Source: Isoetes taiwanensis
Taxonomy: Eukaryota > Streptophyta > Lycopodiopsida > Isoetales > Isoetaceae
Assembly (NCBI GenBank): GCA_021234155.1
Contig: JAJEKV010000032.1
Coordinates: forward strand, 8,712,736 to 8,776,735
Reading direction: 5' to 3'
Length of the DNA stretch: 64,000 nucleotides
Below the pieces are notes generated by a model. That model worked only from the letters and a program-made list of their open reading frames with translations, ran no database searches and was not told where the DNA came from. Position 1 is the stretch's first letter; every line of letters starts with the position of its first letter. Shown in pieces: positions 12,121-23,862 of this stretch. Made by a program: the position numbers and the translations under genes.

Positions 12121-12667
12121 TGTTAGTCTGTGCCTCTGAGTGTACAGGACTATTCATCACGATGTGAGACCAGGTCAAGCTCAAAGATCCTCAGTCAACC
12201 ACGGGTCAGACATCCAAGCCTCCGCAGAAGACTAAGCCTTTGGCTGTCAACAAGAGGCGCCGCTCAGACAAGTGACGGCCCGTCACCACCCGCGTCAGCG
12301 TCAGCGTGATTCTAGGCACTTCAAGAGGCACCGCCAATATACCTGCAAATCAGGCCTCCTTCCGAGTCGGCACGAGATCGGTCGAGTGTCTATATTGGGC
12401 CCAAGGCCATTGTACTATATATATGAGTAGAGTTAGCTCATAAGTTTTTAGATGAGTTTTGAGTCTTGTCTCCTTTCAGTTTTCTCTCTATTGTGAGAGC
12501 TCATGTATTTTCATCATTGATATCAAGGAAGCTTATCATCTTTCTTTCATTTGTTCTGTTCTCTTCCTTTTCTTCTCTTTCAGCAAATCCCGCGTGACAT
12601 AGTCCCCCGGACTCTCCTGTTAGATCCACGGGTCCTCACAGAGGGCTGTCTTCCAGGAGTTCCCGAA
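12121..12667 (+). repeat. internal gypsy LTR (LTR2), truncated end
   Basis: It starts tgttagtctgtgcctctgag and follows LTR3 to about gttcccgaa. It breaks off before the terminal accccaaaca and runs straight into pol sequence. The lost end, and its greater likeness to LTR3 than LTR1, show that it belongs to a duplicated 3' block. It is not a solo LTR insertion. Confidence 0.85.
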
Positions 12668-14100
12668 TCAACAAAAGCTTGGGGGAACTCACCATTCCTA
12701 CCAAATCGATGCGACCCGATTGTAGCAACGACGATCTGAGCTCAACCCTAATTACCGTGATGCGTCCAAGGCGGAAATTGACAAACTCCTTGCTGCGGGT
12801 TTGATCTATGAGGTCAAACATTCGAATGGGTGAGCCCTATTGTCATTGCCCTTAAGCACAATGGTAAGATCCGCGTGCGTGTAGACTATCCGGAACTCAA
12901 TCGGGGCCACGGGCGTGATCATTTTCCACTTCCCTTCCGCGGACCAGTTACGGAAAGTGGTTTGGACATGAGATGTACTCCTTCATGGATGGTTTCTCGG
13001 CTACAATCAGATCTCCATCAAAGAATCGATCAACTCAAGACCACTTTCACCACCGGTAGGGTACTTTTTGCCTACAAGGTGGTTCCTTTTGGATTATCCA
13101 ACTCTCCTTCAACATTTCAGCGCATCATGCTCTCGGTTTTCAGAGTTTCATGAAGGACAATCCCTTCTTGCAAATTTTTCAAGATGACTTCTCTGCCTCA
13201 CAGTTCCATGGTGACCATTTGGATAAATTGGAACTTCGTCTTTCCAGAAATGTGATGAGTCCGGCATTAGTCTCAATCACGAGAAATGCACCTTTTTGCG
13301 TCACTTACGGTGTTCGTTAGGCCATGTTGTCGACCAGCGGGCATCACCACCCGATCCCTGCCAAAATCGGTTATTGTGCTCAAAGCTCAAGCACCAGCCA
13401 ATATCAAAGAGACAGCTCTTTCACGGGAAAGGTCAATTATTACTCCACCTTCATACGGATGCGGCAACCATTGCAGATCCCATTCATAAACTCACGGGTG
13501 ACGAATCCACCGGGCTTGGAATTCCCGGTAAGTTGCTTTCCAACGCTGAAGCTTCGCTCACTCGAGCACCGGTTCTTGTTCCTCCCTCAATGGGACAAGC
13601 CCTTTCACGTTCATGTCGATGTCTCGGCGTTTGCTATTGAGCTGTTCTTTCTCAAGAATATGATCGCTGCGATAAACCAAATCCTTCGCCCGGTAGAAAA
13701 CTCAATTGGCTGGCGCAACTATTACGCCCGCGGGCGTGAAGCTTTGGGTCTCATTTTTACGTGTCCAACGCCGTCCATTACCTTTGGGCAGTCAAATCAA
13801 GTTCTTTGTGGACCACCAAGCACTTCTCTATTTGATCAACAAATCCCGCCCACGGGCGCATAGCTCGTTGGGTCCTTCTTCTCCAAGAATTTGCTCCTTT
13901 TGAAATCGTTCATAAGGCGGTGCAAATCTCATGTTGTTGGGATTATCTTTCCGCATCCACGGATGATCCCGCAACAGGGGTCTCGGATGCCTTCCACGAT
14001 GCTCAACTCTTTTTTAGTCACGGCAACACCACATTGGTTTCATGATTTTCAGCGGTACCTCCTCACCGGTGCTCTTCCACCCGGAAGATGAGGCGGCTCT
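12668..14100 (+). pseudogene. gypsy reverse transcriptase and RNase H, frameshifted
   Basis: The opening is the classical gypsy RT start: NYRDASKAEIDKLLAAGLI, then SPIVIALKHNGKIRVRVDY (about 12830). FAYKVVPFGLSNSPSTFQR follows (13060-13120), and then the catalytic box FQDD (13178-13189), the F/Y-x-DD of this family. RNase H and the connection region follow (13560-13900), with FHVHVDVSAFAIEL, then FFVDHQALLYLINKSRP and a segment RIARWVLLLQEF that closes the domain. The frame changes at about ten places. The part of pol between protease and RT begins right at the LTR2 breakpoint. Confidence 0.75.
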
Positions 14101-14199
14101 CTCACGCTTAGCGACAATCGCGTCGCCATCAATTTCTCCGCCACAGGTCGGTGACTACACCATGGTTGCGGACATCTCTACAAAAGGGTAAGGACACCA

Positions 14200-15360
14200 T
14201 CGCCGGCCATTTGTGTTCTCCCTCATGAAGTTCGGACATTGTTAGAAGCTCATCAAGGGCTCGGTGGTGGTCATTTTCATGGTGACACCACGCCGCATAA
14301 AATCCTTCTTGCGAGGGTATTATTGGCCCACGCTCTTCAAAGATGCTCCGCCCACGCCAAGACGTGTGGCGCTTACCCACGGGGTGGGGCCCAGGCGGCC
14401 GTGGCGCTCTTCCCTTGCGCCGGCCAAGCCGCGCCACTTCCCGCGCCGGCAAATGGGAATGGACTTTGTGGGACCTATAGACCCTCTGGCACACCTTTCG
14501 TGCGATACATTCTGGTTCTCGCGACTCACGCCACCAAATGGGGAAGCTTGTGCACTTCCGCACAACACCGCGCAAAAACGCGGCTCGAGTCCTCTATCAA
14601 CAAATTATCACGCGATTGGTACGCCCCGCGGACTGGTCGGTGACCGTGGTGTTCATTTCATCAATCATACTATCAAGGAGCTGGCGGATTATCTCTTGAT
14701 CCATCATCACAAGAGCACACCTTACTATCCTCAAGGCAATGGGTTGGCGAAAGCACCAACAAAACTTCGGTCACCATTCTCAAGAAAATTTGTGGCGCTT
14801 CCCATACGCAGTTAGCGGACAAAAACTTCCCTCTTGTTCTTTGGGCCTACAATACTTGTTTCAAGATTGCTACGGGTCACACTCCTTTTAAATTGGTTTA
14901 TGGTGGGAAGCTTTCATGCCCTTTGAATACATTCTTCCAACACTCGGTTTCAAGCAGCTCGCTCATAATCCACCATTTTGCTCTCAAAGAGCGGGTCTAT
15001 CAATTAGAAACGGTTGGATGAACTTGAAGGGATGCTTATATTCGTGTTCTTCATGGACAACCGGTTGCAAAAATCTTTACATGACAAGCGTTTGAAGACA
15101 AAAACATTCAAACAAGGAGATTTTGGTTCTTCTTTATGATTCGGTACAAAAATTTTCAGGGGTAAACTCAAGTTTCGTTGGCTTGGCCCTTATCAAATTG
15201 TTCAAGTGGTTAGACCAAGTGTTTTCCAACTCGCTGAATTAGATGGCACTCCATTACCTACATTAGTTAATGGTTTTCGTCTCAAAGCATTTCATCACAC
15301 AGAAAGTGAACATCCAAACACAGAGACAGTTCAAGAATCAAACACCACAGAAAGTGACTA
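14200..15360 (+). pseudogene. gypsy integrase, frameshifted
   Basis: The N-terminal zinc domain is partly readable as GGHFHGDTT and RGYYWPTLFKDA (14255-14345). The catalytic core starts MGMDFVGP (14452), contains GDRGVHFINHTIKELADY (14640-14690) and PYYPQGNG. The catalytic glutamate is visible one frame on in ESTNKTSVTILKKI. The C-terminal domain is well kept: RGKLKFRWLGPYQIVQVV (15150-15210), a GPF/Y-type module, then VNGFRLKAFH, ending in TAG at 15358-15360. No chromodomain is seen after it. It would insert the cDNA. Confidence 0.75.
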
Positions 15361-16304
15361 GAAAGGCGGTAGATTATATTATAGTGGAGATTTTTTACAA
15401 AATGTGGGCACAGCCCAGCTACTTCCGCTATGGGCACTGCCCTATATACAAAAACGGGCTCAGAGCCCTATCTACTAAGTCCTAAGAGGAAAAACCCTCT
15501 ACTCCGGGTTCGGAGCAGAGGTGATGCGGAGGAGATGGTAGAGGTTCTGCTCCGGATCCCAGCGAAGGTGCAGAACCACCTCCATCCCGTTGGTCTTCGG
15601 GTCGGGATGTTCAGCCATCCGCACACCAGTAGATCCATGCGAATACCTACGGTTGTGGCAGCGCCGAAGATCAACAATTCATCTTACAAGTGATCCACTC
15701 CTGACAGTTCGTCGGCATGGTGCAATCTTCGTTGAAACCAGCAGCCGCCATACTGAGCGCCATCGGATGCCTTCGTTTCACTCGGTTCGTCTTATATAGC
15801 CAAAGCCGAGGCACTTCTTGTCGGCGTGGACCAATCACACAAATCGCCAGCGTGTTTTGCAATGCAAAGGCTGTTTCTAATATGAGAATACGTTTCTCCC
15901 GCCGCATATCTAGCCATGGTACCTTCGACACATTCCTTTTAATGATATCCCGCCGAGTTGCCGGCATTGAATGCCATTCCTTCTTTCCACGCCCGTCCGA
16001 ACATTAATGGGTGTCCTTTGCCATCTGTCACATCTGATCCTTCTTTCACGTCTCATCCTCACCGTTCATTGCTTCTCCCTTACGTTTTTGGGGACTTAGC
16101 CAAATTTTTGTCTCTCAATCCCTTTCTTTCGCATCTTTTGACTTTTGGCATCATCAGCGGTTCTGTTTAGCACTCTTCATACCTCTTAGCCTCGGTTATT
16201 AAGCCCTAAAACAAACCTTTTAGTTCCTCTGCGCCTTCATCCTCCGTGCTCGACTTTTCGTCTTCCGCCTTTGGCATCTCTCTTTTGTTACGCAAATCAT
16301 TCCC
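15361..16304 (+). other. gypsy internal spacer between integrase and ORF-X
   Basis: About 940 bp with no recognised coding domain. A pyrimidine-rich stretch (16020-16300) leads up to the ORF-X start codon and could hold a splice acceptor or promoter for a separate ORF-X transcript. That is inference from position only. Confidence 0.4.
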
Positions 16305-19240
16305 ATGGCTGCCCCAGATTTTCTACACTTCAAGCTCTTGCTCCCAAGGATCCGGCCCTTTTTGCATCTGTATCCTTCTTGGCGCCCACTTTCAGGGAAG
16401 CCCTTGTTGGCCCCAATAAAGAAGTTTGAAGCATACCAGCTTTCACGAATTTTCTCAAATGGAACTTCCGGCTCCAAATCCCTTGATTCGTGGGTTCATC
16501 GCCAATATTGTTAACACCCAAAGGGGTACACCACTTGTGGTCGATGGCACCACTATTTCATTGACTCAACACTTGATTTACGAGGTATTTCATATTCCCT
16601 TGCACACTCCTTTTTGTGTATCATGGTACGCTATACGGGATATTGATGTCCGCGAGTTTGGTGCACCGCTTATCACGCCAATGTCCATCGTCGACCAATA
16701 TCGACAAGCCTCATGAGACCTTTGTGAAATTTTTGTGGCGAAAATTCCTTGGGTATTCTATCAAGAACACCCATATCAATAAGCCTTTCTATAACCTGGT
16801 CCTTCTTGCTACACACTCCAAGCACCACATCGATTGGCCCCAAATGATGTTCTATCGGCTTCTCCAAGAAATGGACCGCCGAGGTACCACTTCCACGGGG
16901 AAGTTTACGTGGGAGGGCACTTTCAAGCCCCTCATCCGTCATTACTTCCCTCCCACACCACCAAATTCTCATACTTCCACTCGGCTCCCTTCCGGTCAAT
17001 CACCAAGTTGGCACATCACGCCCATCTTCCCCCGGTCATGACCACGGTCACACTCATGTCTTTGTCTCTTCCTCCTCGCTACACCCTCCACTTCACACCA
17101 TTTTCCCAAACCTCCCACACGGGCAGCGGCCAGTTCCACCACCACAACACCCTGCGTAGGTTGTTGTATTCCGATTATCGGCCCAGGATGTGCTCTTTGC
17201 TCTTAAGTTCTGAGGAATCCCAAGGCGGCTCTTATGAGCGGGTTCCTTGAGCTTTTCGAGGCCTCACGATGCGGTACACCAAGACCTTCAAGCTGCAACT
17301 GCCCAAGTTGCAACTTTGGAGGCCAAACTTCAAGACAAGCATGAAGCTCTCTTACAGCTCATCGCGGATCTCAAGAGTACACAAGCTCAAGTCACCAACT
17401 TCAGCAGATCAACGGGCTCGGCTCGGTCGAAATTAGGACTCTCTTGGAGCACAACAAGTCCAAAGCTGCACTCCACGAGTACCAAGGATGAAGATATTGC
17501 TAAACTCAATGCCTTGTACTCGGAACTGTGTGAAAACTTCAGCACTCAAGTTCAAAATCTTTCAGCCCGAGGCGCTCAAGTTGCCTCCTTGGCTCGACTT
17601 TCTACACAGACCTCTCGGATCACCTCTCTTCAAGATGGAAACTACGGAGGTGCGAAGCAGAAAATACTCGATGACGCGGAGATTTAGTGCTTCGTCTCAA
17701 TACACCGGAAATCTTCCTCCCGGGTCAATCCTTCGAAGCGGGTCCGTGACGATCCGCCTCCTACCGAAAAGGAAAATAGGATCCGTGATCTCGAACAACA
17801 CAGCTGCGGCAAGCTATTCGATCTGGCGATGAGGCTCAAACCAAACTTGACGCCCAGACTTCAATTCTTCACAGAATGCCAGTGGACTTCCCAGCTCCCT
17901 CCTGCTATCATGATTATGTGGTTGCTCGACGCCACCTCTTCCTTTCAAAGTGGCACGCAGCCGATGGCCCTAATGGATATCCCGGCTTGGCGATGCTGAT
18001 TTTTCTCGATTTGGCGAACTCTCCATTGAAGACAAAGGGTTGTGTTGTGCCCTTGTTGTCTTTGATCTCATACACTGTGCCGATCCCGACTTTATCACTT
18101 TCCGCGTGGTTCAGCCCATGGCTTATATCTTTCATGATTTCTATCTGGGTGATACACAGGAAAACTTTGGCAATGGGCCACGCCCGGTTGTTCGGGGTGA
18201 CCCCACTTGCACAATGGGTGCTTCGGGATAACAATCCATATCTTGCGGATCCGCCGGACCACAACTTTTCATCGGGAGTACATGCCCGAGCTTGCCAATC
18301 ATTTATCTCTCGGCAAGCTTGGGCTGCAACAAATTAGGAAGTATTTGGGACATCCCGAAGATCTTCCCTATGCACAAGTCTATATGCGGCACCTCATTTG
18401 GTTACAATCGATTCTGGGCTACGTTGGATAGCAAGGCGGTCCCCACGGGATGGGATAGCCCTCCCGTCAACTCGACTCTCGCTTCTCTTTGGGATCGCTG
18501 GTGTCGGGCACTTGATCGGATCTTGTCGGTCAATTGAGGAGATCGCCAAGCAACCAACGCCCCGGGCATGGTTCCTTCTCCCTATGCTTCCACAGGCGTA
18601 CCTCCACGCCCGGGTTCCTAACTTCCGATTGGCCTTCCTTTTTGGACCAAGGTCATGGATGGTCATGCGGGCGGACACCACCTCGGATCTCGACGGATCT
18701 CCGGTGGGATCCACGTTTTGTTAAGCCCGCTCCCATTGGGAAGAAGGTGCTACTGCGGACAACACCACCAATTGATCTACATTGCTAATGGCGTGGTTGG
18801 CAACGGCCAGCAGATGCGCTTCATGGTCTCAACACCTTCTTGCGTAGCTCCACCCACCTCACGATCCTTACGTCCATCTTCAAAGCGGATTTTGCGCTGC
18901 CCTCAAATGCATTTTGCTAAGCTCCTTAAATCGGCAGCGTCCATTTTTTCCTTTTTACAATCCAAATGCCGGTGCCTTTGGCCTTCGTGACTGTCTTCTC
19001 ATGGAGTGTCGGTACATTTCTTGAGGCGCCCACGCCGACTTGAAGACATGGTGCGCTCTCGTTTTCTTATTGATGCTGATCCTGCCCTTGGCCAAAACAC
19101 ACCTCAAGCTCTTCAATCACGCCAAGATCTCATCAGCCAAGTATCATAATGGTGCCCGTCCTCACTCTCCCGTGAGGATCACTTGAAGCCCGATGGTTTC
19201 CCGCCCTCCAAACGCTTCCTCCTTTTCTTCACTCGAGTGT
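16305..19240 (+). pseudogene. gypsy extra ORF (ORF-X) in env position, copy 2
   Basis: It begins at ATG 16305 (MAAPDF), after integrase and before the 3' LTR, in sense orientation: the place of env or of plant extra ORFs. Order: a short leader, PALFASVSFLAPTFREALVG, then a helical domain of about 180 residues with LTQHLIYEVFHIPLHT, KPHETFVKFLWRKFLGY and HHIDWPQMMFYRLLQEMDR. A serine/threonine/histidine-rich linker (16950-17200) and a coiled-coil region with VATLEAKLQDKHEALLQLIA and EDIAKLNALYSELCENF (17290-17640) follow. The last 1.4 kb has weak coding, for example REYMPELANHLSL. No signal peptide or membrane segment was convincing, so an envelope role is not supported. The function is unknown. 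Many indels relative to copy 1. Confidence 0.6.
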
Positions 19241-19256
19241 CGTTTGGTGGGGGAGT

Positions 19257-19812
19257 GTTAATCTGTGCCTCTGATGTAGGGACTATTCATCACACGTCGG
19301 ACCAGGTCAAGCTCAAAGATCCTCGGGTCAACCACGGTCGGACATCCAAGCCTCCGCGAGAAGACTAAGCCTTTGGTACGTCAACAAGAGGCTTCGGACA
19401 AGGACTGACCCGTCACCACCAGCGTCGGCGTCGGCGTGATTCTAGGCACTTCAAGAGGCACCGCCAATATACTGCAAATCAGGCCTCCTTCCGAGAGTCG
19501 GCGAGATCGATCAGAGTGTCTATATTGGGCCCAAGGCCATTGTACTATATATATGAGTAGAGTTAGCTCATAAGTTTTTAGATGAGTTTTGAGTCTTGTC
19601 TCCTTTCAGTTTTCTCTCTATTGTGAGAGCTCATGTATTTTCATCATTGATATCAAGGAAGCTTATCATCTTTCTTTCATTTGTTCTGTTCTCTTCCTTT
19701 TCTTCTCTTTCAGCAAATCCCGCGTGACATAGTCCCCCGGACTCTCCTGTTAGATCCACGGGTCCTCACAGAGGGCTGTCTTCCAGGAGTTCCCGAACCC
19801 AGACCCCAAACA
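19257..19812 (+). repeat. gypsy 3' LTR (LTR3)
   Basis: 556 bp from tgttaatctgtgcc to agaccccaaaca, with a TATATATAT box at about 19546 and the polypurine tract just before it. It is followed directly by aattg, the copy of the 5-bp target duplication that precedes LTR1. Confidence 0.85.
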
Positions 19813-20011
19813 AATTGACTTTTTTAAAGTGTCATTTTTCTTAGCAAATAGAATGTTCTTGAAGTATATTTTACGTGAGAAACCTAATTTCAGAGGATAA
19901 AATATTTAACAAAAAATTGAAGTTAGTCCGTAACTGAAACTGTAGTATTCTCAAAATTTGAAGATAGAATCTTCATATTCACATGCAAAATTTACAGCCT
20001 TTTTCTAAGAC

Positions 20012-22400
20012 TCAGTTGTGTACAAAAGTGTGAGGAGTGATGAGAGAGGGATCTAGGACGTCATCATATTCATTTATGCCATCCTCATCACCTTCACTTC
20101 TTTCACTGTCACTAGAGGAAGTGCTTGAGTTATCTTCCTCATCACTATCAACAGATGGTGTAGCATTGCCACCACCTTCTTCATCCTCTTCTTCGTAATT
20201 ACAAGCTTTTTTAAGCAAATTGATAGTCCTCTGGCGTAGACGATTGTCAGATTTTAATTTAAAATCATAGCACAATATAGTCACATCATTAAGGATCAGC
20301 TCATCCCTACAACCCACCTTCTTGGACTTTCTTCCTTTTCCTTGGCTTCTCATTTCTAACTCATATCTACCTTCAAAAGCATTTTCGAAATGTATTGCAA
20401 GCCAATGAATCTTGAGTTTAGTGACTAAGCCTTCCTCCTTGTTTGTGTGTCAAGCACTTTTGCTATCCAGAAAGGTCGACCTTTTTCATCCTCCTCAGTT
20501 GGAAGAGCAATTAGCATACCCTTGGTAATTTCTGTGATATTACCTTGAGGCTCATTCTTGCGTCTTGGTCCGAGGTACATGACTCGATCCTCGTCTTCTT
20601 CTCTGCGAGGTGCTAATGTAGCATTGCTTGGACCGCTTGGCGGGGTTGATGGAAGGTGTTAGGCCATCCAAATGGTTCTTGCAACCTGTCTTAGAGCTAT
20701 ATTTTTCACAACAATTTTCTGTTAGAAAGAAATTACTCCACCACATCCGATCTTCTTCTAAGAAGTACTTAAAGCTTGAGGAAATTCCATTTTCAATGGC
20801 TTTTAAGGATTTCTGGGGTACTTTTCTTATACCTTGGACTCCTTAGGATTTTTGAGAGGAAGTTGTTCAAAGACGTTCTATGAAGGAAGTAATCGGAATA
20901 TATTTAAGGAAGCGTAATCCCCTCGGTGGACTCAGTCCTTAGTTGTGGTATACTTTTTCCCCCTGAAGAAACTTCGGCCATCCTTCAAGTAGAACTTGAT
21001 GTGATGTTGAAAGGTGAGATCATTCAACTTGTTCACGGCTTGTTCTAAATGCGAGCGTTGAGAGAAAACAAACTCTCACGAAATCAGCGATCTCTTTAAG
21101 AAGATCGATCAACGGAGTGGGAGTGTAAGAATCTTCAATAATTCGAACTAATGTAGGAAGGGAGAAAGCCTTCTTCCTTCTAAAAGCGCCTGAAAAAATC
21201 TGGCTGAACATTTGGTCAATCGATCATGAGTGTGGCCTACAAGTAAGAAAACCGAGCTTCACTTTTCTAAAGATCCCTAGCTCCACTAACATAGCACAAT
21301 ATGCAAAGAGTGTTTGATTCTTGTTCTCCCTTGTAGTATTGTCAAGTTTGCGGGTAAAAAGCGGTGGTAATTGCTCTTGCTTTCATACGGGACCTTGTTA
21401 AGAATTGTAATTGTGAGGTTCGAGGGTCACCATGCAAGTTTGGATATGTAAAAATACTTTGCACTTTAGACTTCCTTTGAAGACCATAGCTCCTACAAGG
21501 TAGACCTTAACAAAACATTCGTGCGGCACATCTTTAGGAATGTTCAAGAAATGTGGTAGAGTAGTTTTTTGTCCATTCCATCAATCACAACAGACATATA
21601 TTGCGATTGGGCGTTCAAGAGCTTTTTTACGTGTTTGGCAAGCTTTCTTCTCTCTGCGCTTGTTGTTCACGATGTGCGGCAAGGTTTTGTTGCACAATAT
21701 CGTAGAAGAAATAAAGGTCAAAGCATTTTTTTTTAAAACAAGTGAGAGATTGAAGAACATGAGCTTACTTCTTTTCGACTGTCTTTGCGGTTTCTCTTTG
21801 ACTTTTTAATTCGCACACCTTGAGCAAAAGCGGACATTCGTGTCTCACGGGAATTTTCACTAAACCAATTCACTTTTCCACGGTCCGGTGAAGTGTGAGT
21901 AAGAGATGTCTTTGGAAGGCTGAGTGCAAGTCTCTTTGTACTCATTAAAAACATCTTTTTGGTGATGTTATCGGTTAAATGATACATGTTGTTTGTTAGG
22001 CGACTTCTCACATGTTTCTCTAAAATATTTCTCCATCCATGACACAGCAGCAAGGGCATGCATGGTTACAACTCTTCTTGGTCCACAATGATCATCAATT
22101 GCTGGATTTTTGTCCAGTCTTTTGTGTATTCTAGACATTCTGGTGGACCCTAAAGCGGTGGACAACCATAAAGCATTTCGGCAAACTTCTTTGCCGGTTA
22201 ATGTAGTGCAAGAAGGTGTTTTGCGGTCGGCCTTACATGATAGGCCAAGTAGGCATTCGGGTCAGCCAATGTCATTGAACTGTAGTTGTCTCTAATTGCT
22301 CGTGAATTTAGACATGTTAAATTTGTTGATGCAACCCAATGAGCAGCATTTACTTCTTAAAAGTCTTCTCATTTTATGCTCGTCCATAAGGTTTCTTCTT
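20012..22400 (-). pseudogene. DDE transposase, DUF7869 type, broken
   Basis: Read on the minus strand, short stretches in changing frames follow one protein. N-terminal: GKEVCRNALW near 22180, then HALAAVSWMEKYFRETCEKS near 22040. A block with DISYSHFTGPWKSE near 21900 follows. The first catalytic acid is in VVIDGMDK (21571-21585). The second is in KLDNTTRENKNQ (21315-21346). The third region has SIDQMFSQIF (21195-21225) after a broken GHTH. C-terminal: a tail with KGRPFWIAKVLDT (about 20470) and RDELILNDVTILCYDF, ending in an acidic tail and stop at 20012. I recognise this order (IDGMD, LDN-ENKN, GHTH-IDQMFS) from the large family labelled DUF7869, thought to be transposases; no search was run. 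At least eight frameshifts. The methyltransferase gene at 23532 is divergent to it. Confidence 0.65.
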
Positions 22401-22419
22401 CTTACAGAGGAGCATGCTC

Positions 22420-23210
22420 TCACACCAAAATCCACCTTGAATTTCTTGGTGGGTGGCTAGAAAACGTGTAATCTCGTTGCACCGTTGGTGTCTTCATCTT
22501 CCTGAAGAGTTCTACTACGGGGGTGACCTCCTCTGTCCTTAGTGGTGTGCTTGTAGGGGAGAACAAACCCACGTTTGTTTCCGGATAAAGGCGGAGGTGC
22601 AGTGTTGAATGAAGGAGATGGGCCAGCATATGACGTGCCAGCGAAAGTTGTTGTAGCGTCTTCACAGGGAGTTCGATCAAACATCTCTCTTATAGCGGTG
22701 AAATTCTGCAAACCCCATGTCACCACGTTTGTGTGAAGAGGAGTAGATCTTTGCAGGTCGTCTTCATTTGTAGTGAAATCGTGGTGGGAGAAACGATAGA
22801 GAATCTCATGATCTTGAGCGTCTTGTATTCGGCATGTGTAAGTGAAGATGGAGAAACAACAAACTTGGCCGAGGTAGTACGTTTTGAAAAATTTGCCGAG
22901 GGTCGAGCCATTGTAGTGTCGAGGGGGATGGTACAAATGGTGGTGGAAGATTGCTACGTGCAACAGGTGAGGGTTGGAAAGGTGGTGGCAGCCGGTTTCC
23001 TACTGGACTTGGAGAGGGTTGGAAAGGTGGTGGGAGTCTACTAGTTACTGGACTCGGAGTGTCTTCGAGAAGCAACAAAGACCTTGTCGAGGTAGGTGTT
23101 GAAGAAGCATCTCCGATCTTGTGTTCCATCCGGTAAAGTAGAGGTACTTGGGCAAACAAATGGTGGTGGAAGTTTGTTCCACGGCGGTTAACCATGTCAA
23201 ACAACTGCAA
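22420..23210 (-). pseudogene. proline/serine-rich N-terminal region, probably of the transposase gene
   Basis: Open minus-strand stretches encode low-complexity sequence rich in proline and serine, for example VTSRLPPPFQPSPSPVG, repeated as NRLPPPFQPSP and NLPPPFVPSP. They continue into a threonine/histidine-rich part ending at about 22457. The stretch lies upstream of the transposase in the same orientation and could be its disordered N-terminus or a small separate protein. No domain was recognised. Confidence 0.35.
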
Positions 23211-23244
23211 AAAATTGTGGGCTTGTTACTAACTCACAAGTCGA

Positions 23245-23531
23245 TTGGACTAATAATATTCGAGAATACAAATGCTATTCTGGAATAGTATTTTGTGTGC
23301 AGCATTTGCTGTGTGTGTGCAAGAATGCTATTCCAGAATACACTTATCCAGAGTGTCTGGACAAGACGTATTCCGCATCACATAGAAAAACACAACTGAC
23401 AGTGGTCTACCTTTAAAAAGGAAAATTCGAGCGCCTCAGTTGCGTATTCCACTTTCAGAGATTTAGTCGCCAGCCCGAGCGCCTTCCGATCAATATACAT
23501 TTGCTGTATTCCGATTTACATAGCGAAAACA
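23245..23531. promoter_or_regulatory. divergent intergenic region with TATTC-GAATA palindromes
   Basis: About 290 bp lie between the minus-strand transposase gene and the ATG of the plus-strand gene. Three palindromes of the TATTC-NN-GAATA kind sit here: TATTCGAGAATA (23257), CTATTCTGGAATAG (23275) and TATTCCAGAATA (23329). Half-matches gtattccgcat, gtattccac and gtattccga follow at 23379, 23446 and 23503. A TATA-like tttaaaaagg occurs at about 23413. The core TTC-NN-GAA also equals two heat-shock-element units, an alternative reading. Confidence 0.45.
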
Positions 23532-23601
23532 ATGGACAGGTAAGCATGTAAAGTACATAGTACGTCTTTCTTTTGTTTTCACGATTTATACTTCAGAGGG
23601 C

Positions 23602-23862
23602 CAAAGTGTATTCGAGAATACACTTTGCCCATGTGGGAAAAGAGCAAAGTGTATTACGGAATACACTTTGCTCCATCATGGATGCAAAGTGTATTAGGAA
23701 TACACTTTGTTTGGGCAAAGTGTATTCGGAATACACTTTGCTCGTCTACCGGATGGGCAAAGTGTAATCCGAATACACTTTGCACTCGCCGGTTGGGCAA
23801 AAGTGTATTAGGAATACACTTTGCACTTCGCATGATAAGCAAAGTGTAAGAATACATTTTGC
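23602..23862. repeat. palindrome array 1 (intron 1 of the methyltransferase gene)
   Basis: Seven palindromes in about 260 bp, spaced 30-50 bp apart. The best have arms caaagtgtatt / aatacactttg around a centre cgag, acgg, cgg or agg. Each could form a hairpin of 10-13 bp stem. The last copy is damaged. The array starts 60 bp after the presumed donor at 23540. Confidence 0.85.

Larger units (their letters stand above)
5731..19812 (+). mobile_element. Ty3/gypsy LTR retrotransposon, 14 kb, internally duplicated
   Basis: The whole unit is flanked by the 5-bp direct repeat aattg (5726-5730 and 19813-19817), so it went in as one insertion. The order on the plus strand is LTR1, gag, protease, partial ORF-X copy 1, LTR2, reverse transcriptase, RNase H, integrase, ORF-X copy 2, LTR3. 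Reverse transcriptase before integrase is the Ty3/gypsy order. The block 9207-12667 (ORF-X plus most of an LTR) matches 16344 to about 19798 and separates protease from RT. LTR2 resembles LTR3 more than LTR1 (for example cagcaaatcccgcgtgac in both), so LTR2 is a copy of the 3' end. The element is richer in G+C than its surroundings. Every frame is broken by small indels. Confidence 0.9.

Noticed and set aside
16305-19240. Envelope-like protein (errantivirus type)
   Set aside because: The position fits, but no signal peptide, membrane anchor or cleavage site is visible.
5731-19812. Two separate gypsy insertions end to end
   Set aside because: The 5-bp duplication aattg is found only outside LTR1 and LTR3, LTR2 is truncated and runs into pol, and gag occurs only once.
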